A DNA stretch of 64,000 bases, from contig JBAUHI010000027.1 of assembly GCA_049680185.1 (NCBI GenBank), positions 108,733 through 172,732 on the forward strand, read 5' to 3'. The position numbers and the translations under genes are program-made. This DNA comes from CAMLHU01 sp049680185 (GTDB lineage: Bacteria > Gemmatimonadota > Gemmatimonadetes > Gemmatimonadales > GWC2-71-9). The number at the start of each line of letters is the position of its first letter. Positions within the stretch are counted from its first letter, which is position 1. Below are positions 14,973-23,712 of the stretch, piece after piece. The notes below the pieces were generated by a model. The model ran no database searches, had not been told where the DNA came from, and saw nothing but the letters and a program-made list of their open reading frames with translations.

Positions 14973-15895
14973 CCACCTCGACCATCGATGTGAGCCTGTT
15001 GGTGCCGGCCAAGGACGAGGCCGAGAATCTCCCCGAGTTCATTCGCCAGTGCGGCGCTGAACTGGGACGGCACGGGTCCACATTCGAGGTGATCGTCGTC
15101 AACGACGGCTCGACCGATGGCACCACTGCGGTGCTCAAGGAGCTTGAAGCCGCTCATCCGTTCCTCCGGACCGTGACCCATCGGCGGCAACGCGGGATCG
15201 CCGAGGCGCTGCGGTCCGCAGGCGAGGTGGCCCGCGGCCGGGTCCACGTCTTCTATCCTGCCGACCTGCAGTACCTCCCGGCCGATGTGCCCGCCCTGGT
15301 GGCGCCCGTGCTGGAAGGTCAGGCCGACATCGTCACCGGCACCAAGCAGGGGAAGTACGAGAAGGCGTTCGTCTCGGCGGTGTACAACGCGCTCTGCCGC
15401 TGGCTGTTCGGGGTGCGCGTGACCGACCTCAACTCCGTCAAGGCATGGCGCCCCGAGGTGATGGCCAACGTGCCGTTCCGCCCTGACTGGCATCGGTTCA
15501 TGGTGGTCATTGCGGCGGCCGAGGGCTTCCGCCTGATGTCGGTGCCTGTGCCGCTCCATCCACGTCACGCCGGCGTGTCGAAATTCGGGTGGAAGCGGAT
15601 CCCGGTCGGTGTGCTCGACCTGCTGTCGGTCTGGTTCCAGCTCCGCTTCGGGCGTAAGCCCATGCTCTTCTTCGGAGTGGCTGGGGCCATCCTGTTCGCG
15701 GTGGGATTCCTGGCGGGGTTGGTGGCGCTGGTGCTCCGGTTCGGCTACGGGGTCGGGTTCCGGCCGCTCCTCAACCTGGTCGAGACGATGGTCATCACCG
15801 GCACGGTGCTGTTCGCAGGCGGGTTCGTCGGCGAGATGGTGGCGGGGGTGCGGGAGGATGTGCGGGAGTTGCGGCGGCGTCAGCAGGGCGAATGA
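14969..15895 (+). CDS. Family 2 glycosyltransferase with two C-terminal membrane helices
   Basis: Dolichyl-phosphate-mannose-synthase-like GT2 enzyme that probably transfers a sugar to a polyprenyl phosphate or glycan at the inner membrane. The catalytic domain (about 1-215) has LLVPAKDEAENLPEFI, VVNDGSTDGT and the DxD-region equivalent FYPADLQYLP. Two hydrophobic segments (about 232-258 and 265-292) anchor the C-terminus. The ATG overlaps the rpoN stop. Although it is the last gene of the kds-lpt operon, it borders the surface-glycan genes beyond. Its donor and acceptor are unknown. Confidence 0.82.
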   Translation: MTTSTIDVSLLVPAKDEAENLPEFIRQCGAELGRHGSTFEVIVVNDGSTDGTTAVLKELEAAHPFLRTVTHRRQRGIAEALRSAGEVARGRVHVFYPADLQYLPADVPALVAPVLEGQADIVTGTKQGKYEKAFVSAVYNALCRWLFGVRVTDLNSVKAWRPEVMANVPFRPDWHRFMVVIAAAEGFRLMSVPVPLHPRHAGVSKFGWKRIPVGVLDLLSVWFQLRFGRKPMLFFGVAGAILFAVGFLAGLVALVLRFGYGVGFRPLLNLVETMVITGTVLFAGGFVGEMVAGVREDVRELRRRQQGE

Positions 15896-15911
15896 TCAGC
15901 GTCGGCCGAGC

Positions 15912-16976
15912 TCAGTCGGGCGATGTTCGACCATCTCTCGGAAGCCGGATCCCATACCGCCCGATGAACGTTGCCAACTCCTCGGTGAGCAGGGATCCGC
16001 TCACGCTTCGGGTCCGGCCCGCCAGATCGAGCCAATGCGCACCGGCCTTCCGAAGCGCCGTGACCTCGTCGGGGCGGAGCGCTTCTTCCGACAGGAGTGT
16101 TTCTCCCGTGCTCACGTGGCCGAGCGGCATTCCGGTGTGACGCCAGTGCAGCCGGAACGAGCGGCGATCCCGGTGGTAGGTCCGGGGTGTGCCCGGGTCG
16201 ATCCTGGTGCCGCAATCGATCACGTACCGGTCGAACTCCACCATGATCTCGGCCACCTTCGCCGCGCGGGCCGCGGCGTCCATCGCGGGGGGGAACTGCG
16301 GAGCCGACCGGATCACCTTGGCCGGCGTTCCGACCGCCAGGCTCCGAGGCGGAATGGTCCCGCTCACGAGGGAGTTGGCGCCGATCACGCTGCCATCGCC
16401 GATGTTGGCGCCAGGCATGAGGAACACCCGCCACGGCAGCCAGACGCTCGCGCCGATCGTCACGGGTTCATAGGTGGCCGGATAGCCGTCCAGCACGTTG
16501 AGCCACGCGCCGTGGGTAAAGATGAGGCAGTGGCCGCCGATCCCGGTGTCGTCACCGATGGTCACCGGCTTGGTGGGATTGATGTTGGTCGATTGCAGGA
16601 TGATGGTGCGGCTGCCGAGGCTGAACCGTGATTCGGGCAACTGGGGCCCGCCCACGAAGACCTGCTCGCGGATCCGGGCATCCTCTCCAATCTCGATGAC
16701 AGGGCAGGAGAGGTAGCTCATCGTGCCGATGCTCGAATGGCGCCCGATCCGGATCCGGCGACCTTGCACCACCGCCAGCACCCCGATCTCCACGTGATCA
16801 TCGAGCTGGACATCGTCACCCACGACCGCGGAAAAAAGTGAGAGCTTGACCCCCTTGCCGATGCGGTAACCGCGCAGCACGCGGTAGGCCAGGACCTTGA
16901 GGGGGCCCGGCATCCAACCGAACAACACCAGGTGCCGCCACGGAATGCGGTGCTGGGGGATCAAGGAGCTGGGCAT
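15912..16976 (-). CDS. Left-handed beta-helix (hexapeptide) acyltransferase, WbbJ-like
   Basis: Probable O-acetyltransferase for a surface sugar. Residues about 45-215 contain many hexapeptide turns (for example VGDDVQLDDHVEIGVLAVVQ, IGRHSSIGTMSYLSC, IGASVWLPWRVFLMPGANIG, IGANSLVSGTIPPRSLAVG), the pattern of trimeric LbH acyltransferases. The presumed catalytic histidine lies in the HCLIFTHGAW region. The C-terminal third (about 225-354) is an extra domain without recognised motifs. It is transcribed away from the deacetylase gene, converges with the GT2 gene 16 bases away, and is likely part of the glycan group. Confidence 0.8.
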   Translation of the reverse strand: MPSSLIPQHRIPWRHLVLFGWMPGPLKVLAYRVLRGYRIGKGVKLSLFSAVVGDDVQLDDHVEIGVLAVVQGRRIRIGRHSSIGTMSYLSCPVIEIGEDARIREQVFVGGPQLPESRFSLGSRTIILQSTNINPTKPVTIGDDTGIGGHCLIFTHGAWLNVLDGYPATYEPVTIGASVWLPWRVFLMPGANIGDGSVIGANSLVSGTIPPRSLAVGTPAKVIRSAPQFPPAMDAAARAAKVAEIMVEFDRYVIDCGTRIDPGTPRTYHRDRRSFRLHWRHTGMPLGHVSTGETLLSEEALRPDEVTALRKAGAHWLDLAGRTRSVSGSLLTEELATFIGRYGIRLPRDGRTSPD

Positions 16977-17034
16977 GGGGACGCGTTCGAGCGCGCGGAG
17001 GATGGTGGGAAGGCAGGCGCCAACGGGCAGCCCA

Positions 17035-17064
17035 AGGGTAGTCCGCGCGGCCGCTTCGCGTCAA
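17035..17064 (-). promoter_or_regulatory. Putative promoter of the acyltransferase gene
   Basis: Reading the minus strand, TTGACG (17064-17059) is followed after 18 bases by TACCCT (17040-17035). This is a reasonable but not perfect sigma-70-like pair and would give a leader of about 50 bases. It lies in the divergent gap between the acyltransferase and deacetylase genes. Confidence 0.45.
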
Positions 17065-17090
17065 GCGCTGCGTTCGAGGTCTGGCGCGGC

Positions 17091-18506
17091 GTGATCCGCC
17101 TTCCCGAGGCCTCCGAGCGCTCGTCCGAGGCGGAGTTGGGGCTCCGTCTGCTCGTTGATGCCTCCCGCGTGGTCCCGGTCGACGAGGCCGTCACCGGTGT
17201 GACCGTGCTGGAGCTGCACAACGAGCCCGCGAGCGACCTGCTGCGCACCGGCGGCCCCATCGAGACGGCCCCCGGCATCGTGCGGGTCTCCCGGAACACC
17301 CTGGAGCAGGTGGGCCGGCTTGCCAGCGCGGCGGTCGAGCAGGAGTCCGTGCAACGCGACCGCTTCGGGCGGGTCCCCTCGTCGGTCAATCCCTTCGTGA
17401 TCAACGGGTCTGAGCGGGAGCCGGTGCTCTCACAACTGGCGGTCGCATTCCGGGAGGCCGTCGTTCGGGCGTCGGGCGATCGCCCGTTCCGCGCGGTGGC
17501 CCCGTGGCCCGATGGGCACCGGTGGGCGGCGGTGCTCTCCCACGATCTGGATGTCGTCGCGGGGTGGCCGCTCTTCACGGCGCTCCGACTCCTTGAACTC
17601 CTTCGCAAGGGAGAGTTCGGCCGCGCCACGCGAGTGCTCGGCGCAGCGGCGATCGCTGGCCGCGATCCGGTCACCCACGGCATCGCCGGCCTGCTGGCCG
17701 TCGAAGCGGCGCTCGGGGTCCGGAGCAGCTGGTTCATCCTCTCCGGCACACCGACGCTCCGAACTTGGCGCCACGGCGACTTGACGTACCGACCCGAATC
17801 TCGCCGTGCGCGCGGGATCCTGGAGCGGATCCGGGCCGGGGGACACGAGCTGGGCCTGCACGGCAGCTTCGAGACCATGGATCGACCGGCGGCATTCGCA
17901 GAGCAACGGCATCGGCTCGCCACTCTCATCGGCCGGCCCCCGATCGGCGTGCGACAGCACTTCCTCCGGATGCGTCCGGTGACGACCCAGCATGCGATGA
18001 TGGACGCCGGGTTCCGCTACGACTCGACCTTCGGCTTCGCTGACCGCAACGGTTTCCGGCTTGGCCTGGCCGACGTGATGCCACTGCCCGGTCAGGCGGA
18101 CTTCGACCTCCTGCCGTTCTGCTGGATGGATCGCGCGCTGAGCAAGTATCAGGGCGTGGAAGATCCGACGGCGTGGATCGAGGACGGCCTGGAGCTGGCG
18201 CGCGCATGCCGGCAGGTCGATGGCGTCTGGTGCGGCATCTGGCATCCGAACCTCGTCCCGGCGCTTGGGTTTCCCGGCGGGCTTGAGGCGTATCGAGCCT
18301 TGGTGGAAGGATTACGGGCACTCGACGATCCGTGGATCGCCCCCGCGGCCGAGGTCGTGGCGTGGCGACGGGCCCGCCGCAGCGTCCGCGTCATCCGGGT
18401 GGATGGCGGTGGGATGGTGATCGCACAGGGGAATTCGCCGACGGGTGCCCTCCGGCTTGAGGACGCGCACGGGGCCGCGCGCGAGAAGGTCGAGGCGACG
18501 ACATGA
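17091..18506 (+). CDS. Polysaccharide deacetylase-like protein
   Basis: Carbohydrate esterase family 4-like protein, probably acting on an exopolysaccharide or its precursor. The NodB-type pattern is visible: motif 1 as AAVLSHDLDVV and motif 2 as GHELGLHGSFETM, with a later RYDSTFGFAD segment. The architecture, an extra N-terminal domain of about 130 residues before the deacetylase core, resembles DUF7033-type fusions. GTG 17091 is the chosen start (471 residues); the frame is open further upstream to 16932 but that would overlap the divergent acyltransferase gene and reads as low-complexity sequence. The stop overlaps the next ATG. Confidence 0.78.
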   Translation: MIRLPEASERSSEAELGLRLLVDASRVVPVDEAVTGVTVLELHNEPASDLLRTGGPIETAPGIVRVSRNTLEQVGRLASAAVEQESVQRDRFGRVPSSVNPFVINGSEREPVLSQLAVAFREAVVRASGDRPFRAVAPWPDGHRWAAVLSHDLDVVAGWPLFTALRLLELLRKGEFGRATRVLGAAAIAGRDPVTHGIAGLLAVEAALGVRSSWFILSGTPTLRTWRHGDLTYRPESRRARGILERIRAGGHELGLHGSFETMDRPAAFAEQRHRLATLIGRPPIGVRQHFLRMRPVTTQHAMMDAGFRYDSTFGFADRNGFRLGLADVMPLPGQADFDLLPFCWMDRALSKYQGVEDPTAWIEDGLELARACRQVDGVWCGIWHPNLVPALGFPGGLEAYRALVEGLRALDDPWIAPAAEVVAWRRARRSVRVIRVDGGGMVIAQGNSPTGALRLEDAHGAAREKVEATT

Positions 18507-19672
18507 AGATCCTCTTCGTCACCCACACCTACCTGCGCGCCCCCGGAGATCGGGCCGGCGCGCAGGTGTGGCGGCTCGCGGTCGCGGCGCAGGAGGCCGG
18601 GCATACCGTTCTCGTGGTGGCCCCCCATGTACGGAGCTGTACCCTGCGCGAGGTGTTGGGCGGAGTGGAGGTGCGCCGGTTCCGTTATGGTCCCGATGCA
18701 TTGGAGCGGATCGGCTACCAGGGTGCAGTGCGGAAGAGCGCCGGGTCGCCGATCGCGCTCGCGATGCTTCCGTGGTACCTCTGGCGATTTCGCGCCGCGG
18801 TGCGCTCGTTGGTCCGCGAATTCCATCCCGACGTGATCCACGCCCATTGGTGGATCCCGGGTGCGCTCGCCGCGGTAGGGCAGGGGGTGCCGTTGGTGGT
18901 CACTGCCCATGGCAGCGATGTCCGCCTGCTCGGACGCTCCGCCGTGCTCCGGGCGCTGGCCCATCGGGTCCTCCGCCGTGCTGTATCCGTCACTGCAGTG
19001 TCCGGCGTGATGGCGGAGGACCTGCGCCGCTGGGCCCGGATCCCGGAGGTACAGGTGACACCGTCCGCCGTGGACGAGGCGCAGTTCCACCCCCGCGCCG
19101 GCCAGCAGGTCTCGCCGCCGCGCATCCTCTTTGCCGGCAATTGGATCAGGGCCAAGGGGGTGGATCTGATCCTGAAGGCGTTCGCCCAAGTGCGGCAACG
19201 CGGCATCACCGCAACGCTTCGACTGATCGGCGATGGAGCGGACCATCCTGAATTCCGGGCGTTGGCGCAGCGCCTGGGCATCACCGCGGACGTGGAATGG
19301 GCCGGCACCAGGCCCCACGAGGCCATGCCGGCGGAATTCGCGGCAGCCACGATCACCGTGCTGGCCAGCCGAGGCCCTCGCGGAGAAGGCCTGCCGATCA
19401 GCCTGGTGGAGGCCATGATGTCGGGCAGTGCTGTTGTCTCCACTCCGGCGGGTGGCGTGCCGGAGATCGTGATCGACGGCATCACCGGCCTCATCGCACG
19501 CGATGACGACGCGACGCACCTGGCCGAGCAGATATCCCGACTGCTGCTGGATGAAGCACTCCGGGAGCGTCTCGCCGCCGCCGGTCGCGCGTGGGTCACT
19601 GAGCGGTTCGCCCGAGCGCCCGCGTTCGCGAAGGTCCTCGGCATCCTGAGCGCCGCGGCGGGGCAGCGATGA
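18503..19672 (+). CDS. Family 4 glycosyltransferase
   Basis: GT-B fold glycosyltransferase of the GT4 family, probably adding a sugar to a surface glycan in the cytoplasm. The 389 residues contain the N-terminal MKILFVTHTYLRAPGD and the C-terminal nucleotide-sugar binding region with the E-x7-E motif in EGLPISLVEAMMSG. LFAGNWIRAKGVDLILKAF and VEWAGTRPHEAMP are typical of the second Rossmann domain. It overlaps the neighbours on both sides by four bases, so it belongs to the deacetylase-GT4-flippase operon. The sugar specificity cannot be read from sequence. Confidence 0.9.
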   Translation: MKILFVTHTYLRAPGDRAGAQVWRLAVAAQEAGHTVLVVAPHVRSCTLREVLGGVEVRRFRYGPDALERIGYQGAVRKSAGSPIALAMLPWYLWRFRAAVRSLVREFHPDVIHAHWWIPGALAAVGQGVPLVVTAHGSDVRLLGRSAVLRALAHRVLRRAVSVTAVSGVMAEDLRRWARIPEVQVTPSAVDEAQFHPRAGQQVSPPRILFAGNWIRAKGVDLILKAFAQVRQRGITATLRLIGDGADHPEFRALAQRLGITADVEWAGTRPHEAMPAEFAAATITVLASRGPRGEGLPISLVEAMMSGSAVVSTPAGGVPEIVIDGITGLIARDDDATHLAEQISRLLLDEALRERLAAAGRAWVTERFARAPAFAKVLGILSAAAGQR

Positions 19673-20610
19673 ACCTGCGACGATGGCTGCGCCCGTTCGG
19701 GGTCGCGGTAGCGCTGGCCGTGGCGGTACTTGCCATCCGGGCCCTGGTCGGAGCCTGGCGCCAGGCGGCCACCCAGCCGGTGCGATGGGAATTCCGGCCC
19801 GGCTGGCTTGTGATCGCCACCACGATCGCCGTGCTGACGTACCTCGTCCTGGTCGAGAGTTGGCGTCGCACCCTTCACGGATACGGTCAGCCGACCTCCT
19901 TCCGGTCGGCGTTGCGGGTCTGGATCCTCTCCAACTTCGGCAAGTACTTCGGGTCCTTCGGCATCGTCGCCGGGATGGCGATGCTGGCCCAGAACGAAGG
20001 GATCAACGCCCCGGCCGCGGTCACTTCGGCGGTGATCATGCAGGCGCTCTCGCTCGTCACCGGGGTCGCCCTGAGCGGGCTCCTCGCTGCCGACGCGCTG
20101 CGCGGCCTTGGTCCCCTGTACAGCTGGGGTGCGGTGGTCATTGGTGTGTCGGCCATCGCCGGGTCGGGGATCCTCCATTCGCAGCGGGCGCTCGACCGGG
20201 TCCGGTCGCTGCTCCCCTCTGGCGTGCCTCCGATCCGGGCCGCAGGCGCCCGCTCGCTGCTGATCGGATTGGTGGGGAACACCCTGGCGTGGCTCGGGTA
20301 CGGACTGGTGATGGTGCTGCTGGCGCGGGGCCTCTTCGCATCGCCACCGCCGGCCCTCGGCGATGCGACCAGCGCGTACACGGTGTCGTACCTGGTGGGA
20401 TTGCTGGCGCTCTTCGTCCCGGCGGGGCTGGGCCTCCGTGAGACTATATTTACGGCCTTGCTGGCGCCGGCCGCCGGGCTCAAGGTGGCAGCCGCCTTGG
20501 CCATCGCGAGCCGGATCCTCCTGACCCTCGTCGAGATCGGCATCGCCCTGCCGTTCGTGGTGCTGCGGCGCCGCCGCGGGCCTTCTTCACCCACCGACCC
20601 TGGCCGATGA
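19669..20610 (+). CDS. Flippase-like (UPF0104/lysylphosphatidylglycerol-synthase TM) membrane protein
   Basis: Integral membrane protein of the flippase-like domain family, related to the membrane part of MprF and to YbhN. The 313 residues contain seven to eight hydrophobic segments. A family-typical SNFGKYFGSFGIVAGM is around residue 85-100 and LFVPAGLGLRETIFTALL is near residue 265. Proteins of this family often sit beside polyprenyl-phosphate glycosyltransferases, as here (GT4 upstream, YfhO-like and Dpm1-like downstream), suggesting movement or handling of a lipid-linked sugar. The direct substrate is unknown. Confidence 0.8.
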   Translation: MNLRRWLRPFGVAVALAVAVLAIRALVGAWRQAATQPVRWEFRPGWLVIATTIAVLTYLVLVESWRRTLHGYGQPTSFRSALRVWILSNFGKYFGSFGIVAGMAMLAQNEGINAPAAVTSAVIMQALSLVTGVALSGLLAADALRGLGPLYSWGAVVIGVSAIAGSGILHSQRALDRVRSLLPSGVPPIRAAGARSLLIGLVGNTLAWLGYGLVMVLLARGLFASPPPALGDATSAYTVSYLVGLLALFVPAGLGLRETIFTALLAPAAGLKVAAALAIASRILLTLVEIGIALPFVVLRRRRGPSSPTDPGR

Positions 20611-23000
20611 CCGATCCCATCGAGCAGCATCCGCTGGACCGCCTGCCGCGTTGGCTCCCCGCGGTCACTTACGCGCTCTTCACCCTGCTCGCGTTCCGCA
20701 GCTACCTGTTCGCGCCGGCGGGGAGCATGCTGTACGGGAGCGACACGATCGCCGCCGGCGTGATGCTGCGCTCGTTCTTCGTCCACGCCGTCAAGGCGCT
20801 GGGACACATCCCCCAGTGGAATCCCTACCTCCAGTCGGGATTGCCGTACGTCGAGGCGGGCGGCGGAGACACCCTCTACCCGACGTCGATCCTCCACTTC
20901 TTCCTGTCGATGCCCCAGGCGCTGGCCTGGAAGCTCATCATCCATGTGTTCGTGGCCGGGCTCGCGATGTACTACTGCGCCCGGGTCTTCGGTATGACGC
21001 GTTGGGTGGCGTACGTGGCGGGCGGCGTCCACATGCTGTCGGCACAGATCCTGAGCCAGGTGTACGGCGGTCAGGACACCAAGCTCTACTGTGCCGCCCT
21101 CTTCCCGCTGGCGCTCGGCCTGCTCGTCCGGGCCATCGAACGGAAGTCGTTCGCCCACTTCGTCTGGTTCGGGTTGCTGAGCGGCCTGCTCCTCATCGGA
21201 CACCCCAACCTGGCCTTCTACGCCTGGATCACCTTCGGGGCGTGGGGACTCGGCATGATCTGGGTCCGGCGGAGCGATGGTGCCCGTGCGTTCCTGGCCC
21301 GCCTGGGCGGTGGCGTGCTCTCACTCGGGGTGGCACTCGGCATCGCGGCGGTGATCCTCTTCCCGATGTATCACTATCTGCGGAATTATTCGCCTCGGTC
21401 CGGCGCGGGTCGCCCCTTCGAGTATGCGGCCAACTACGCGATGCACTGGCCCGAGACCGTCGGACTGCTGGTGGCCAACTTCGCCGGCAGTGACACCGGG
21501 GAGTCCCCGACGTACTGGGGTCCCAATCCGCTCAAGGGGAACCTGGAGTTCGGCGGGACGCTGGTGGTGGTCCTGGGCCTCGCGGCCGTGTTCGGGCTCA
21601 AGGGCGATCGACGACGCTGGGCCCTGGGGGGCACTGCGTTCATCGCCTGGCTCTACGCCATGGGCGCCGACACGCCGTTCTTCCGACTGGTGTATGACCT
21701 CGTCCCCCCGATACGGAACTTCCGGGCACCCAGCCTGTCGATGTTCCTGTTCTTCATCCCGGCGGTGCTGCTGGCGGCCCTGCTGCTCGATCGCATCGCC
21801 CGCGGCGGCCCGGACGCGGAATACCCCCGCCGGATCGCTGGACGGGCGCTCCTGATCGGCGCCGGGCTCTCGCTCCTCATCGCGATCGTGGTGCAGACCG
21901 GCGGCGCCTCCGGCGTGGCCGGCATCTTCGGTCCACTCGACCCCAACCGTATCGCGATCCTCGGGAATAACGTGAATGCGATGATCCTCGGTGCCTGGAT
22001 CTCCGCCCTCGCGTGCGGCATGCTCTGGTTCGCACTGCGGGGAGAGGGCAGGGGGACCTTCCCGGTCCGGGGTCTGCTGCTGACGTTCCTTGCCGTGACG
22101 TCCTTCGAGCTGCTCCGGGTCGATGGCCCGTTCGTGCAGGCGGTGCCTTATGCCAATTTCTTCCCGGTCGACCCGTCGATGGATTGGCTCAAGGGACAGT
22201 TGGGGCCAGGCGAGCGGGCACTGCCATCCGACTTCGTGGAGCAGCAGGGGCGCCTGGCCACTTACGGGGTGCCGGAGGTGTTCGGCTACCATGGGAATGA
22301 ACCGCGCTGGTATGACGTCGTGACCCGGCGCGACATCCGTGATGCCGGCTATCCTGGCGACCAGAAGGTGTACTACGGCTATCTCCTGCAGCTGATGACC
22401 AGCGGCCTGGGCCGCCTGCTCAGCATGCGGATCGCGATCCTGCCCGCCACCGACATCAAGATCACCGGCTGGACCAAGATCGCCGGCGACAAGTCGTTCA
22501 GCATCTATCGGAACTCCGAGGCGCTGCCCGGCGGTGCCGCCGCAGGACGGGTCATCGTGGAGCCCGATACCACCACCGAGATCTCAGCACTCTGGGACCC
22601 GAGCTTCGACCCTTCGAGCGTGGTGCTCAGTATGGAACCGATCCCGGCCCTGGCCGCCGGTGGCACGAACGGCACCTTCGAGATCACCAGCGAGTCGACC
22701 GACACCGTCGCTGCCACCGTCACCGCCGCCGGGCCCACCGTCGCCATCCTGAGCCGCACCTGGCACCCGTACTGGACCGTGACCGTCGACGGCGCCCCGG
22801 GAACGGTCCTCCGCGCCGACTACGCCTTCATCGGTGTGCCGCTCTCGACCGGCGGCACCCATCACCTGGTCTTCCGCTATCGTTCGCCGATCCTGGACCA
22901 CTCCGAGACCGCGAGCGCATCCACTTGGCTCTTCGTACTGCTGGTGTCCATCGGCGCCGGGGTCGGTGCGCTGCGACGTCGCCGGAGCGCCCGTGTCTGA
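20607..23000 (+). CDS. YfhO-family multi-spanning membrane protein
   Basis: A 797-residue polytopic inner-membrane protein of the YfhO (GT-C-like) family, whose members take part in lipid-linked sugar transfer such as glycosylation of teichoic acids. About 11-13 hydrophobic segments span residues 15-520, with the DxG-like YGSDTIAAGV and SGLPYVEAGGGDTLYPTS loops after the first helix. A periplasmic domain of beta character follows (about 530-770) and a final helix is at 772-790. It follows the flippase-like gene with a four-base overlap and precedes a Dpm1-like synthase that could make its polyprenyl-phosphate sugar donor. Confidence 0.82.
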   Translation: MTDPIEQHPLDRLPRWLPAVTYALFTLLAFRSYLFAPAGSMLYGSDTIAAGVMLRSFFVHAVKALGHIPQWNPYLQSGLPYVEAGGGDTLYPTSILHFFLSMPQALAWKLIIHVFVAGLAMYYCARVFGMTRWVAYVAGGVHMLSAQILSQVYGGQDTKLYCAALFPLALGLLVRAIERKSFAHFVWFGLLSGLLLIGHPNLAFYAWITFGAWGLGMIWVRRSDGARAFLARLGGGVLSLGVALGIAAVILFPMYHYLRNYSPRSGAGRPFEYAANYAMHWPETVGLLVANFAGSDTGESPTYWGPNPLKGNLEFGGTLVVVLGLAAVFGLKGDRRRWALGGTAFIAWLYAMGADTPFFRLVYDLVPPIRNFRAPSLSMFLFFIPAVLLAALLLDRIARGGPDAEYPRRIAGRALLIGAGLSLLIAIVVQTGGASGVAGIFGPLDPNRIAILGNNVNAMILGAWISALACGMLWFALRGEGRGTFPVRGLLLTFLAVTSFELLRVDGPFVQAVPYANFFPVDPSMDWLKGQLGPGERALPSDFVEQQGRLATYGVPEVFGYHGNEPRWYDVVTRRDIRDAGYPGDQKVYYGYLLQLMTSGLGRLLSMRIAILPATDIKITGWTKIAGDKSFSIYRNSEALPGGAAAGRVIVEPDTTTEISALWDPSFDPSSVVLSMEPIPALAAGGTNGTFEITSESTDTVAATVTAAGPTVAILSRTWHPYWTVTVDGAPGTVLRADYAFIGVPLSTGGTHHLVFRYRSPILDHSETASASTWLFVLLVSIGAGVGALRRRRSARV

Positions 23001-23712
23001 TCGTGCGCTGGTCGTCATCCCGACCTACAACGAGGCGGCCAACCTGCCGCAGATCGTGCCGGCGGTCCTGGCCCAGGATGCTCGGTTCGACATCCTGGTC
23101 GTGGACGACAACTCGCCTGACGGCACCGGCGCCATCGCCGACCGCTTAGGTGCCGCCGATCCGCGGGTCCACGTTCTCCATCGGACCGCCAAGGCCGGGC
23201 TCGGCCGGGCCTATCTGGCCGGCTTCGAGTGGGCACTGGCGCGGGAGTATGCGCTCATTTTCGAGATGGACGCTGACTTTTCCCACGACCCGAAATACCT
23301 GCCCGCCTTCCTGACCGCGATCACCGAGGCCGATGTCGTCCTCGGCTCACGCTACTCCGGCGGCGTCAACGTGGTGAATTGGCCGATGAGTCGGCTCCTG
23401 CTTTCCTGGGCCGCCAACAAGTACGTGCGCTGGGTAGCAGGACTGCCGCTCACCGACTCGACCGGTGGATTCAAGTGCTTCCGGCGGGAGGTGCTCGAGG
23501 CCATCGACCTCGCCGACGTGCGGTCGAATGGCTATGCCTTCCAGATCGAGATGAGCTTTCGGGCCTGGCGGAAGGGATTCCGACTGAAAGAGATCCCGAT
23601 CGTCTTCGTCGATCGGGTCGAGGGCCAGAGCAAGATGAGCAAGCGCATCGTCCGGGAGGCCATCCGGATGGTCCCGTGGCTCCGCTTCGCGGCGCTGGTG
23701 GGGCGCCTGTGA
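22993..23712 (+). CDS. Polyprenol monophosphomannose synthase-like GT2 (Dpm1-type)
   Basis: Soluble family 2 glycosyltransferase of the dolichol/polyprenol-phosphate mannose synthase type, 239 residues, transferring a sugar from a nucleotide donor to undecaprenyl phosphate. Motifs: VVIPTYNEAANLP at the N-terminus, LVVDDNSPDGT, the metal-binding FEMDADFSHDPKYLP, and SRYSGGVNVVNWP. It has no C-terminal membrane domain, as in actinobacterial Ppm1 catalytic domains. The GTG start overlaps the YfhO stop by eight bases; the most economical view is that it supplies the YfhO-like enzyme. Confidence 0.88.
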   Translation: MSDRALVVIPTYNEAANLPQIVPAVLAQDARFDILVVDDNSPDGTGAIADRLGAADPRVHVLHRTAKAGLGRAYLAGFEWALAREYALIFEMDADFSHDPKYLPAFLTAITEADVVLGSRYSGGVNVVNWPMSRLLLSWAANKYVRWVAGLPLTDSTGGFKCFRREVLEAIDLADVRSNGYAFQIEMSFRAWRKGFRLKEIPIVFVDRVEGQSKMSKRIVREAIRMVPWLRFAALVGRL

